A stretch of DNA of 64,000 nucleotides, from contig NZ_JASISQ010000003.1 of the NCBI RefSeq assembly GCF_030063205.1, positions 186,001-250,000 on the forward strand, written 5' to 3'. Below the pieces are notes generated by a model that did not search any database, had not been told where the DNA came from, and saw only the letters and a program-made list of their open reading frames with translations. This DNA is from Arthrobacter antibioticus (GTDB lineage Bacteria > Actinomycetota > Actinomycetes > Actinomycetales > Micrococcaceae). The first letter of the stretch is position 1, and each line of letters opens with the position of its first letter. The position numbers and the translations under genes were made by a program. Below, piece after piece: positions 55,798 to 64,000 of the stretch.

Positions 55798-55823
55798 CGT
55801 GGAGTGCATTACAGAAGTGTTGG

Positions 55824-57257
55824 CTACTTGCTGGCCGTAGCTTCTTCGCGAACTTCAACCTTGGGGGCAACAGCAGCAGGTGCCGCAGCCGGCTTCGGCT
55901 TAGGTGTTGCTGCAGCGACGAACGTGGTGCGCGGTGCCTGCAGGTTCTCCAGCTGGGCCAGGTCGCGGCCGGTTAGCATGGTGACAAACCAGTCCATGAG
56001 AACGCGGATCTTGCGCTCTACAGTGGGCATGGCCAAGCCGTGGTAACCACGGTGTGCCAGCCAAGCCGGGGCGCCCTTGAGCTGGATGCCCATGATCTTG
56101 GCAACACCCTTCCACTGGCCAAATCCGGCCACAGCGCCAAGGTTCTTGTGCTTGTAGCCTTTCAAAGCCTTGTTGAAGCGGCTAGCCCACAGGTTCTTGG
56201 CCAGGAGCTTTGCCTGACGCAGGGCGTGCTGGGCGTTGGGGACGCAGGTGCCGTCAGGAAGACCGCCCGTGACATCCGGGACAGCCGCAACATCGCCGGC
56301 GGCCCAGGCGTTCTCAATGACACCGAATTCGCCGCTGATCTGCAGGTTAACGTTGACGGAGACGCGCCCACGAGGTTCGATCGGGAAGTCAGTGGAGCGG
56401 ACCATGGGGTTGGCCATGACCCCTGCAGTCCAGATGAGAGTGTCAGCATCGAACTGCTGGGCAACTGTCTTCTCCGGCAGGTTGATGAGTTTGAGATTGC
56501 TCTCTTCTGCATTATCCAATGAAGTGTTCAACAGAACCTCAACGCCGCGGCTGCGCAGGTGCTCCACAACCCAGAGGGCCTGGGACTCAGTGACCTCGGG
56601 CATGATGCGTCCCATGGCTTCAACCAGAACGAAGCGAAGTTCGGACTGCTCAACACGGGGGTTGATCTTGACTGCGGCACGGGCCATGTCTTCAAGCTCT
56701 GCAATGGTCTCAATGCCAGCAAAACCGCCACCAACAACCACGAAGGTCAAGGCGCGCTTGCGCTTAGCCGGGTCGGTCTCCGTGGAAGCCTGCTCGATCA
56801 GGGACAGAACCTGGTTGCGCAGGGCAACAGCTTCTTCGATGGTCTTCAGGCCGATTCCTGATTCTGCCAGGCCCTTGATCGGGAAGGTGCGTGTGATGGC
56901 ACCTGCAGCCACAACAACATCGTGGTACGTCAGCTCGAATGGCTCGCCGCCGTCGGCCGGGGCCACAGCGGCCGTGCGGTTCTCATGGTCAATTGCTGTG
57001 ACGGAACCCTGGATCAGCTCTGTCGCCTTCAGGTGCTTGCGGTGGGACACAACCGCGTGACGTGCTTCGATGTTTCCGCCGGCTACTTCAGGCAGGAACG
57101 GCTGGTATGTCATATAGGGCAGTGGATCGACCAAGGTGACAATGCCACCTGATTTTGCGATCTTCTTCTGCAGTTTGAGTGCTGTGTAGAGGCCGACGTA
57201 GCCGCCGCCAACTACAAGAACGCGCGGACGTGCTGAAAAGGTGGGAATGATTGCCAT
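55824..57257 (-). CDS. Type II NADH dehydrogenase-like flavoprotein
   Basis: 477 residues. Two nucleotide folds are visible: FAD-binding VLVVGGGYVGLYTALKLQKK near residue 15 and NADH-binding VVVGGGFAGIETIAELED near 175. NTPFVPNAQHALRQAKLLAKN-like and GDVAAVPD segments with a C-terminal hydrophobic region fit NDH-2, which passes electrons from NADH to quinone at the membrane without proton pumping. The C-terminus is Pro/Ala-rich. It could also be another member of the disulfide-reductase fold family. Confidence 0.88.
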   Translation of the reverse strand: MAIIPTFSARPRVLVVGGGYVGLYTALKLQKKIAKSGGIVTLVDPLPYMTYQPFLPEVAGGNIEARHAVVSHRKHLKATELIQGSVTAIDHENRTAAVAPADGGEPFELTYHDVVVAAGAITRTFPIKGLAESGIGLKTIEEAVALRNQVLSLIEQASTETDPAKRKRALTFVVVGGGFAGIETIAELEDMARAAVKINPRVEQSELRFVLVEAMGRIMPEVTESQALWVVEHLRSRGVEVLLNTSLDNAEESNLKLINLPEKTVAQQFDADTLIWTAGVMANPMVRSTDFPIEPRGRVSVNVNLQISGEFGVIENAWAAGDVAAVPDVTGGLPDGTCVPNAQHALRQAKLLAKNLWASRFNKALKGYKHKNLGAVAGFGQWKGVAKIMGIQLKGAPAWLAHRGYHGLAMPTVERKIRVLMDWFVTMLTGRDLAQLENLQAPRTTFVAAATPKPKPAAAPAAVAPKVEVREEATASK

Positions 57258-57361
57258 ACCTCCATGATACAGATGTTTGTGAAAATATTCACTAGCCTAG
57301 GGAACGACGACGGATCGCAACTTCCGATGACGCCTTTCGCCCCGCCGTGGGAGCGTGTGGG

Positions 57362-58780
57362 CTAGTGTTTGTGCCCCTGCCCAGAACCACCAGGGGGCTC
57401 GCCCTGTGCGGATGTTTGGGTTGGTCTTACCCCGTCAGTTTCCTTTGCCGTAGCTAGTCGACGCCGGCGCAGCAACAGGTGCGTGGCCCCGCCTCCAGCG
57501 ATCAGCAACAGCAGCCCCAGTGAACCAAGAACTAGCACTTGCGGAACTGCACTTGTGTTGTCTGCGGGCTGGGCAATAGGTGCTGCAAGGTCACTCAGGG
57601 TTGGCTTTGGCTGCGGCACCTTGGATACGGGTGTGCCGTTTTCCGAAGGCGGAGTTACCGCGCCTCGCCGGTGTACGTGGATCCATTCAGCAATGCTCCC
57701 CAGGGGGTTTGCCTCCACCACGGGAACATCTGCACTCAGGGCAGCCTCGGCGTCAAGAATCCCGTAGCCATAGATCGCGTTGGGAACCCCCTCACCCTTG
57801 GGTTTGGCTGTTGAGATGATCCTATTGATCACCTGGGCTGCACTCATCTCGGGGTATTTGGAGCGAATCAGTGCCGCAACTCCTGAGACTATTGGCGCCG
57901 CACCACTTGTGCCACTCCAGCGAGCGTACCCACCACCGGGAAGTCCCCCGGCAAGATCCTCAGCGGGGGCGCTGACGCCAATGCTGATGCCTTGGGATGA
58001 GGAGTCCACACTGGCTGTCCCATCCTTGTCCAAGCCACCCACGGCGAGGATGCCGGGGATGGTGGCCGGGGCCCCCACCTGTTCGCTTCCGGACTTGCGG
58101 TTACCGGCCGCTGCCACAATGACAACATCTTTTGACTCCGCATAAGCAAACGCGTCGTCCCAGCTTTGTGGCCAGGCTGTTGAGGTGCTGCCAAGGGACA
58201 TGTTAATGACCTTGGCACCGTGATCCACAGCCCATTTCACTGCAGCCGGGATCTGATCGTCAATGTTTTTACCTGACGGGTTATCAGCGCCCAACCACAC
58301 GGAGACGCTGAGCAGTTCAGCCTTCGGAGCCACACCGATGACCCCATCGGGCCCTGCCCCGACAGTGTCCTTTAGCGGCGCCGTCGTGCCGGGTTTTGCT
58401 GAAGCTGAGGGGCTGGCGGTACTTGCCTTGTGGCCACGTCCAGCCAACATTGTGGCAACCAATGTGCCGTGCTCGGGTTCGGCGCCAACACCTTTGGTGC
58501 CACCAGGAATTCCGGCACCTGACATGTCTTTCCCGCCTACCACGGCACCCTTGAGGTCGGGGTGAGAGGAGTCAATGCCGCTATCGATGATGGCAACCTT
58601 CACGCCTTCACCTTGGGAGACCTCCCAAGCTTTCTCCACGCCGGATTGTTCCAGCCAGAACTCCCGGTTGCGGATGTCATCTGCGGAGGCAGCAGGGGCC
58701 GTCAACACAACAAATGACCCGGCCAGGGCAAGCGTCATCAACGCGGCGGCGATGGATCGCAACCGTGGACCAAACTTCAT
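57362..58780 (-). CDS. Secreted, membrane-anchored S8 serine peptidase (mycosin-like)
   Basis: 472 residues from the ATG at 58780; the frame extends 65 codons upstream, but only this start gives a signal peptide (FGPRLRSIAAALMTLALAGSFVVL...ASA). The catalytic Asp is in VAIIDSGIDSSHPDL, His in EHGTLVATMLAG, and Ser in GTSGAAPIVSGVAAL, so it is active. A C-terminal Pro-rich linker precedes a membrane anchor (VLVLGSLGLLLLIAGGGATHLLLRRRR). The fold matches type VII-associated mycosins, but no ESX genes are present nearby. Confidence 0.92.
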   Translation of the reverse strand: MKFGPRLRSIAAALMTLALAGSFVVLTAPAASADDIRNREFWLEQSGVEKAWEVSQGEGVKVAIIDSGIDSSHPDLKGAVVGGKDMSGAGIPGGTKGVGAEPEHGTLVATMLAGRGHKASTASPSASAKPGTTAPLKDTVGAGPDGVIGVAPKAELLSVSVWLGADNPSGKNIDDQIPAAVKWAVDHGAKVINMSLGSTSTAWPQSWDDAFAYAESKDVVIVAAAGNRKSGSEQVGAPATIPGILAVGGLDKDGTASVDSSSQGISIGVSAPAEDLAGGLPGGGYARWSGTSGAAPIVSGVAALIRSKYPEMSAAQVINRIISTAKPKGEGVPNAIYGYGILDAEAALSADVPVVEANPLGSIAEWIHVHRRGAVTPPSENGTPVSKVPQPKPTLSDLAAPIAQPADNTSAVPQVLVLGSLGLLLLIAGGGATHLLLRRRRLATAKETDGVRPTQTSAQGEPPGGSGQGHKH

Positions 58781-58808
58781 GAACGCTCGTTTCCGTAAAA
58801 TAACAGGC

Positions 58809-59762
58809 TCAGCTATGGGCTGCTGCCAGTGCGATTCCGTCCAGAATATCGTGTTCGCTGGTAGTTGCCGATTCCAGGCTCCCCCCGCTGAGCTTTGCCA
58901 GGCGGCGCAGCACGGTGCGCCAGATGAGTGCTCCAGCGCCAATGACGTCGACACGCCCGGGATGCATGAAGCCAAGCTCGGCTCGTTCTTTGCGCGTCAT
59001 GGCAAGTAACGCGGATGCTGCTTTGTCTATTTCTTCCAACGGAACGACGGCGGCATGAATCACCTTGCTCTGATAACTGGCCAACCCCAGGGCTTGTGCG
59101 GTGACAGTGGTTATTGAGCCTGCAACACCAACCACACCATCGATCTCTCCTAGTGGAAGCACCGCCAGGACGTCATTTAATTTCTCTTCGATCGCGGCCT
59201 CTGCGGCCGTGATCTGGGCAGCGGTGGGCGGATCACTTTTTAGATAGCGCTCGGTGAAGCGCACACAGCCCATGTTGGTGCTGAGCGAGCCGCGAACGCC
59301 TGATGCATCGCCAAGGACAAACTCAGTGCTGCCCCCACCAAGGTCTACAACAAGGACGTTGCGATCATCCAGCACGGGCAAAACGCTCACCGCACCGGCA
59401 AATGAGAGTGCGGCCTCTTCGGCGCCACTGGCAACGTCCGGTAACACGCCGAGCCTGTCCTGAATTCCTGCAACAAAAACGTCGCGGTTGCCGGCGTCAC
59501 GTGTGGCGCTGGTGGCAACGAATCTGACGCGTTCCACACGTGCAGCAGTGATGAGTGCCGCATAGTCATCTACTGCAGCGAACGTTCTCTCAAGGGCATC
59601 TTCTGCCAATACACCTGTGACATCAACACCCTGGCCCAGCCTGACGGCCCGCATTTCACGATGCACATCTGTCAGCTTCGCCCCGTCATCTGGGTCTTGG
59701 ATAACGTCGGCGATGAGCAGACGGATGGAATTGGTTCCACAATCAATGGCTGCCACACGCAT
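58809..59762 (-). CDS. Ppx/GppA-family exopolyphosphatase
   Basis: 317 residues with GGGAG before the ATG. The N-terminal RVAAIDCGTNSIRLLIADV and NVLVVDLGGGSTEFVLGD are the phosphate-binding motifs of the ASKHA phosphatases; members degrade polyphosphate or pppGpp. The single-domain length matches mycobacterial-type PPX. It starts six bases after the DUF501 stop, as in the conserved eno-FtsB-DUF501-Ppx cluster. Confidence 0.93.
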   Translation of the reverse strand: MRVAAIDCGTNSIRLLIADVIQDPDDGAKLTDVHREMRAVRLGQGVDVTGVLAEDALERTFAAVDDYAALITAARVERVRFVATSATRDAGNRDVFVAGIQDRLGVLPDVASGAEEAALSFAGAVSVLPVLDDRNVLVVDLGGGSTEFVLGDASGVRGSLSTNMGCVRFTERYLKSDPPTAAQITAAEAAIEEKLNDVLAVLPLGEIDGVVGVAGSITTVTAQALGLASYQSKVIHAAVVPLEEIDKAASALLAMTRKERAELGFMHPGRVDVIGAGALIWRTVLRRLAKLSGGSLESATTSEHDILDGIALAAAHS

Positions 59763-59768
59763 TTTTGC

Positions 59769-60386
59769 TTAGCTCCCTTGCTGGTTCAAATGTTTGACGT
59801 GACGGCTCAAGTCCTTGTGCGGTACTGGCGCTTCATTGTTCCAGGCCCCTTCGCAATGACACGTCTGCGCAGTCCACCACTGTCCAACGGCGGCAAGCGC
59901 CTCATCACCGAGCGGGTTGACGCCCGGGCCTGCGGCAAGGGCGTGGCCAATCAGTACATGCAAGCATTTCACTCGGGTAGGCATGCCCCCTGCCGAAATT
60001 CCAGCAATCTCTGGAACCGGCCCCGTACCGGCCCGCTCTCCGATGGCTTCACGTGCTGCAATGTAGCTCTCGTGGGCTTTGAGGTAGGCAGCAGCCAGAT
60101 CGTCCTCGCTACCCAACCGGTCGGTCATTTCATTCATGAGACCAGCAGCCTCCAAACGTGAAGCCGCGGCTGTCAGGACGGGGTGTGTTAGATAATATGT
60201 GGTGGGGAATGGAATCCCATTGCTGAGTCGCGGAGCTGTGGCAGCAACCAGCGGATTCCCGCAGACACACCTGGCCGGGATCTCCACCACGTCACGCACA
60301 GGCCGGTTGAGCTGGCGGCTGAGAGTATCAAGATCAAGCTGAGTGGGGACACGTCCACCCGGGGCGTTGCTGGGCGTTGCGGGCAC
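59769..60386 (-). CDS. DUF501-family protein
   Basis: 205 residues from a GTG with AGGAAAGG upstream. Family hallmarks are LNRPVRDVVEIPARCVCGNPLVAATAPRLSNGIPFPTTYYLTHPVLTAAASRLEA and RVKCLHVLIGHALAAGPGVNPLGDEAL. Two closely spaced cysteines and the His/Cys segments suggest a metal site. The function is unknown; it is part of the conserved cluster with FtsB-like and Ppx genes. Confidence 0.92.
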   Translation of the reverse strand: MPATPSNAPGGRVPTQLDLDTLSRQLNRPVRDVVEIPARCVCGNPLVAATAPRLSNGIPFPTTYYLTHPVLTAAASRLEAAGLMNEMTDRLGSEDDLAAAYLKAHESYIAAREAIGERAGTGPVPEIAGISAGGMPTRVKCLHVLIGHALAAGPGVNPLGDEALAAVGQWWTAQTCHCEGAWNNEAPVPHKDLSRHVKHLNQQGS

Positions 60387-60458
60387 GGGGGCCTTTCCTG
60401 AAACTGTTTGACTGCGTTGATGCGTTACTTACTGCGTTGCTGAGCGGCGGCTCTGGCC

Positions 60459-60520
60459 CCACATAATGTGGGAAAAGTGTTCAACCAGCTATTTTAGCGT
60501 GCTGTCACAGCACGGCCTTG
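60459..60520. other. Intergenic palindromes between DUF501 and the FtsB-like gene
   Basis: CCCACA-TAA-TGTGGG and GTGCTG-TCA-CAGCAC are two short hairpins in the 180-bp gap. They could terminate the FtsB transcript, but neither has a U tract. No gene is visible in the gap. Confidence 0.4.
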
Positions 60521-60567
60521 CCTACTTTCCCCGTGACACTTTAGCGCCGGCGAATCCCAACACCGGT

Positions 60568-61431
60568 TCAGGGAGCCGGCGCGGGTTCCGGTGCTGGCGG
60601 TGCGGGAGCCGGCGCGGGTTCCGGTGCTGGCGGCGCGGGTTCCGGTGCTGGCGGTGCTGGCGGTGCTGCCGCAGGGACTTCCACCACGGCAGATTTCTGT
60701 ACCGCCTCCCACAAACTATCCACCCAGGGGTCAACTTGTATGGCTGTGGCGTTCTTGGCGGTGGTGGCTTGGGCGGCTGCTGCCTTGGCAGCATCAACCG
60801 AGTCATCAAGTGCTTCCACGCCGTTGGCACCATAAACCCAATATCCGGTTTCCCCGGGCATGAGCATGCTCACTCGATCACGAGCCTGCTGTTTGATGAA
60901 AGCAGGATCATCCCACCGGGCCAGCTCAGATTTGTAAGCGCTTTGCTGACTTTCCTTGGCCGCAATGTCTTCGTGTAGTGAGGCGATCTCGGCTCGCTGT
61001 TCCAAGAAAGTATGCACGTTCGGTGCCAGCAGCAAGGTGACAACGGCCATGGTCAGCCCCAACACCAGCAGTCGTCCCGAAAAGGAACGAGCCGGGACTG
61101 GGCTGTCCCCGCCAGTCTGGGGTAATCCATCCTGGCTGTTACGGCTATTGGGTCCAGTTGCACGCTGCCGGCCACTCTTCGCCCCGTTGCTTCCCATACC
61201 GGCCGGGCTTCCCTTGCCTGCCGCGCCGGACTTGCCTGCCGGGCCGGACTTCCCCACCGGGCTTCCCTTACCGGCCGCGCCGGACTTGCCGCCGCTGGGG
61301 GTGGGCGAATCAGCTGGGGTGGGATCCGCCGTCGTACCAGGCAGTGCAGCTTTTTTGCCAGCTTTGTCCGGGTCACTGCCAATACCGGCCGTGAATTGTG
61401 CTTTAGGCACTGAGGGCCGTCGTGAGGCCAT
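60568..61431 (-). CDS. FtsB/DivIC-like septum formation initiator protein
   Basis: 287 residues with TTAGGAGAAGC before the ATG. A long low-complexity N-terminus with Gly/Ser/Ala/Lys repeats (residues 45-90) precedes one membrane helix (RLLVLGLTMAVVTLLLAPNVHTFLEQRAEI) and a coiled coil (ASLHEDIAAKESQQSAYKSELARW) ending in the conserved WDDPAFIKQQARDRVSMLMPGETGYWVYG, the FtsB/DivIC signature. The C-terminus is a Pro/Glu/Ala repeat. It bridges early and late divisome proteins. Both low-complexity ends are unusually long. Confidence 0.9.
   Translation of the reverse strand: MASRRPSVPKAQFTAGIGSDPDKAGKKAALPGTTADPTPADSPTPSGGKSGAAGKGSPVGKSGPAGKSGAAGKGSPAGMGSNGAKSGRQRATGPNSRNSQDGLPQTGGDSPVPARSFSGRLLVLGLTMAVVTLLLAPNVHTFLEQRAEIASLHEDIAAKESQQSAYKSELARWDDPAFIKQQARDRVSMLMPGETGYWVYGANGVEALDDSVDAAKAAAAQATTAKNATAIQVDPWVDSLWEAVQKSAVVEVPAAAPPAPPAPEPAPPAPEPAPAPAPPAPEPAPAP
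60572..60665. repeat. Degenerate GC-rich tandem repeats encoding the PAPEPAP tail
   Basis: Units close to GGTTCCGGTGCTGGCGG recur several times in the 3' end of the FtsB-like gene and encode Pro-Ala-Pro-Glu repeats. Confidence 0.85.
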
Positions 61432-61575
61432 GCTTCTCCTAAGTACTGCTACCGATCAATTCGTGCCCCGGCCGTGAAAGTGGGGGCTACAACTGTTTCC
61501 GGAGACGGCAAAGCCGCGACAACGAACCAAGGTGTGTGTTCAACCTTAGCCAGCTGCCGCGGCCCTTGCTGCTAT

Positions 61576-62865
<1,290 letters not shown>

Positions 62866-63010
62866 CTAAAAGTCAGCTTTGTAGTGTAAATGTCGACCAC
62901 GCTGTCCCCTCAAGCCTAACCCGCCCGAGTGACCGGGCACTCATTGCTACGCTCAGAGCGCCAATATGGCGTGGCGAGATTGGCACCAGTTGAAGCAGCG
63001 GACGCTTGCC

Positions 63011-63808
63011 TTAGTGGTTGCGGCGCACATTGCGCAGCGTCTTGCGCTGTGTCTTGCGCAGCGTCTTGTGCACTGTCTTGCGCAGGGCCTGCTCGGCATC
63101 CAAGCCACGCTGTTGGGCAAGACGGACGACGTCGAACAGTACGTTCCCGAGCTCTTCTTCAGTGCCGATCCACTCACCGAGAGCGCCCACGCCCGTGGTG
63201 GGCTGGGCCACTCTGGGCTGGGCCACTCTGGGCTGGGCGCGCTCCAGATCAATGCCGGCGCGTTCCGCGCGCTCCACAACCTTTTGAGCCATGGCCAGCG
63301 CCGGCAGCGTGGCCGGAATCCCTGTGAAAGGACTGGACTGTGCAGGCGCTTTTTCCGAGCCCGTTTCTTCGATGCGTTTGGCACGTTCGGCGGCTTTAAC
63401 CCGTTCCCACGTCTCTTCGATTTCAGCGATGGAAGCAGGAAAGCTCTCCTGTAGGGTGCCGTCGGCGTGGAAGACGTGCGGACTGCGCCGAATCATTTTT
63501 TCCGAGAGCCCATGGGCCACATCGGCAAGCCCAAAGTGGCCCTGCTCCGCAGCCAGGTTGGCGTGGAGCACCACCTGCAGCAGAATATCGCCCAGCTCAT
63601 TAGCCATTTCGGCTGTGTGTTGTGTTTCAACGGCTTCAATGAACTCGTAGGATTCCTCCAACAGGTACTTAGTCAAGGATTCATGAGTCAGGGCGGCCGT
63701 CCACGGGCAGTGTTCACGAAGAGCCGCAATGACGCCAACAAGGCGGGCTATTTCCAGCTCACTGGAAGTAGCCCGCCCCTTGCAGTTGTGCTGCGTGTCA
63801 GCTTTCAA
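63011..63808 (-). CDS. mazG: MazG-family nucleoside triphosphate pyrophosphohydrolase
   Basis: About 265 residues. The MazG motif reads EESYEFIEAVE (EExxE) followed by NELGDILLQVVLH (ExxD), and CPWTAALTHESLTKYLLEE matches the family start. It removes non-canonical NTPs. The start is uncertain: a TTG at 63808 overlaps the small acidic gene, while an ATG at 63850 overlaps it by 53 bases. Internal low-complexity repeats (RVAQP twice, and a basic Lys/Arg/Thr tail ending RNVRRNH) make it longer than many MazG proteins. Confidence 0.88.
   Translation of the reverse strand: MKADTQHNCKGRATSSELEIARLVGVIAALREHCPWTAALTHESLTKYLLEESYEFIEAVETQHTAEMANELGDILLQVVLHANLAAEQGHFGLADVAHGLSEKMIRRSPHVFHADGTLQESFPASIAEIEETWERVKAAERAKRIEETGSEKAPAQSSPFTGIPATLPALAMAQKVVERAERAGIDLERAQPRVAQPRVAQPTTGVGALGEWIGTEEELGNVLFDVVRLAQQRGLDAEQALRKTVHKTLRKTQRKTLRNVRRNH
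63200..63238. repeat. 15-bp tandem duplication inside mazG
   Basis: GGGCTGGGCCACTCT occurs twice (63200-63214 and 63215-63229) with a partial third copy, encoding repeated RVAQP. Confidence 0.92.
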
Positions 63809-63995
63809 GCGTGGATTCGTCCTCGTCCATGAAATCGTCAGCAAAATCATCCGCGCTGAAGGCTACAAATCCTTCGGAGTCTGCGAAATCATCCAATTCA
63901 TCCATTGCATTTTCATAATGCTCAACGATGAAATCTTCCAACTCTTCGCGCGCCTCAATGGGCAGGAACGTTGCATGCACCGCGTTCAAGGTCAT
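63798..63995 (-). CDS. Small acidic hypothetical protein upstream of mazG
   Basis: 65 residues (MTLNAVHATFLPIEAREELEDF and a C-terminus dominated by Asp, Glu and Phe). About 22 of 65 residues are acidic and clustered. No family is recognised. The stop overlaps the probable mazG start, suggesting coupled translation. The ribosome site falls at the window edge. Reality is supported by composition and coupling, but it is not certain. Confidence 0.6.
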   Translation of the reverse strand: MTLNAVHATFLPIEAREELEDFIVEHYENAMDELDDFADSEGFVAFSADDFADDFMDEDESTLES

Positions 63996-64000
63996 TTCAA

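Overview
This window is a piece of a moderately high-GC actinobacterial chromosome, most likely from Micrococcaceae (Arthrobacter or a close relative). Support comes from a WhiB regulator, mycothiol S-conjugate amidase, actinobacterial families (DUF3499, DUF501, DUF4245, DUF4307, DUF5719, TIGR03089), frequent GTG starts and ATGA/TAATG gene overlaps. No phage, insertion sequence, CRISPR array, plasmid or replication origin was recognised.

Layout. 1-5983: SGNH hydrolase (cut by the left edge), SpoIIM-like membrane protein, RDD protein, L,D-transpeptidase, MBL hydrolase and ahcY. 6034-14879: envelope and cell-division block with Trm112, DUF3499, a minimal metallopeptidase, DUF5719, a giant membrane glycosyltransferase, whiB and TIGR03089. 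Inside it, two oppositely oriented 32-bp tandem arrays lie between convergent genes. 14936-21469: GtrA, purK-purE-LCP, then manA-FemAB. 21518-25618: glpX, DUF4245-carbonic anhydrase, fumC. 25700-33558: accessory stretch with a TetR-MFS drug exporter, a divergent TetR / flavin monooxygenase-SDR unit, a DyP/EfeB peroxidase remnant, NUDIX, prepilin peptidase and a hypothetical gene. 33603-37384: PhoH, DUF1275, a cis-prenyltransferase, hemolysin III. 37421-44234: one long leftward run (mca, a small membrane protein, a DUF255 thioredoxin protein, then a MacAB-like exporter). 44382-48269: DUF4307, greA, ilvA, AI-2E permease. 48349-52521: galactose unit (galM divergent from deoR-galT-galK). 52587-57257: TerC, BI-1 protein, a tRNA with anticodon UAA, GNAT, NDH-2. 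57362-63995: subtilase, Ppx/GppA, DUF501, FtsB-like, enolase, MazG and a small acidic protein.

Much of the gene order matches, from memory, the M. tuberculosis neighbourhoods Rv3248c-Rv3277 (sahH, DUF3499, metallopeptidase, whiB2, LCP, TIGR03089, purE, purK, GtrA), Rv1080c-Rv1101c (greA to the AI-2E permease) and Rv1021-Rv1026 (mazG, eno, FtsB, DUF501, Ppx). The segments that do not match stand out as inserted cassettes: the TetR/MFS/FMO region, the MacAB-like exporter, and the gal operon.

The most unusual non-coding structures are the inverted pair of 32-bp tandem arrays (7278-7705), two very long near-perfect hairpins (25634-25699 and 54948-55004), operator-like palindromes next to both TetR genes, and a two-hairpin leader in front of terC. 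The membrane glycosyltransferase has no ATG, GTG or TTG available before its first nucleotide-fold strand and may start at an AUU overlapping the whiB stop. Functions are read from motifs and family memory; no database search was possible.
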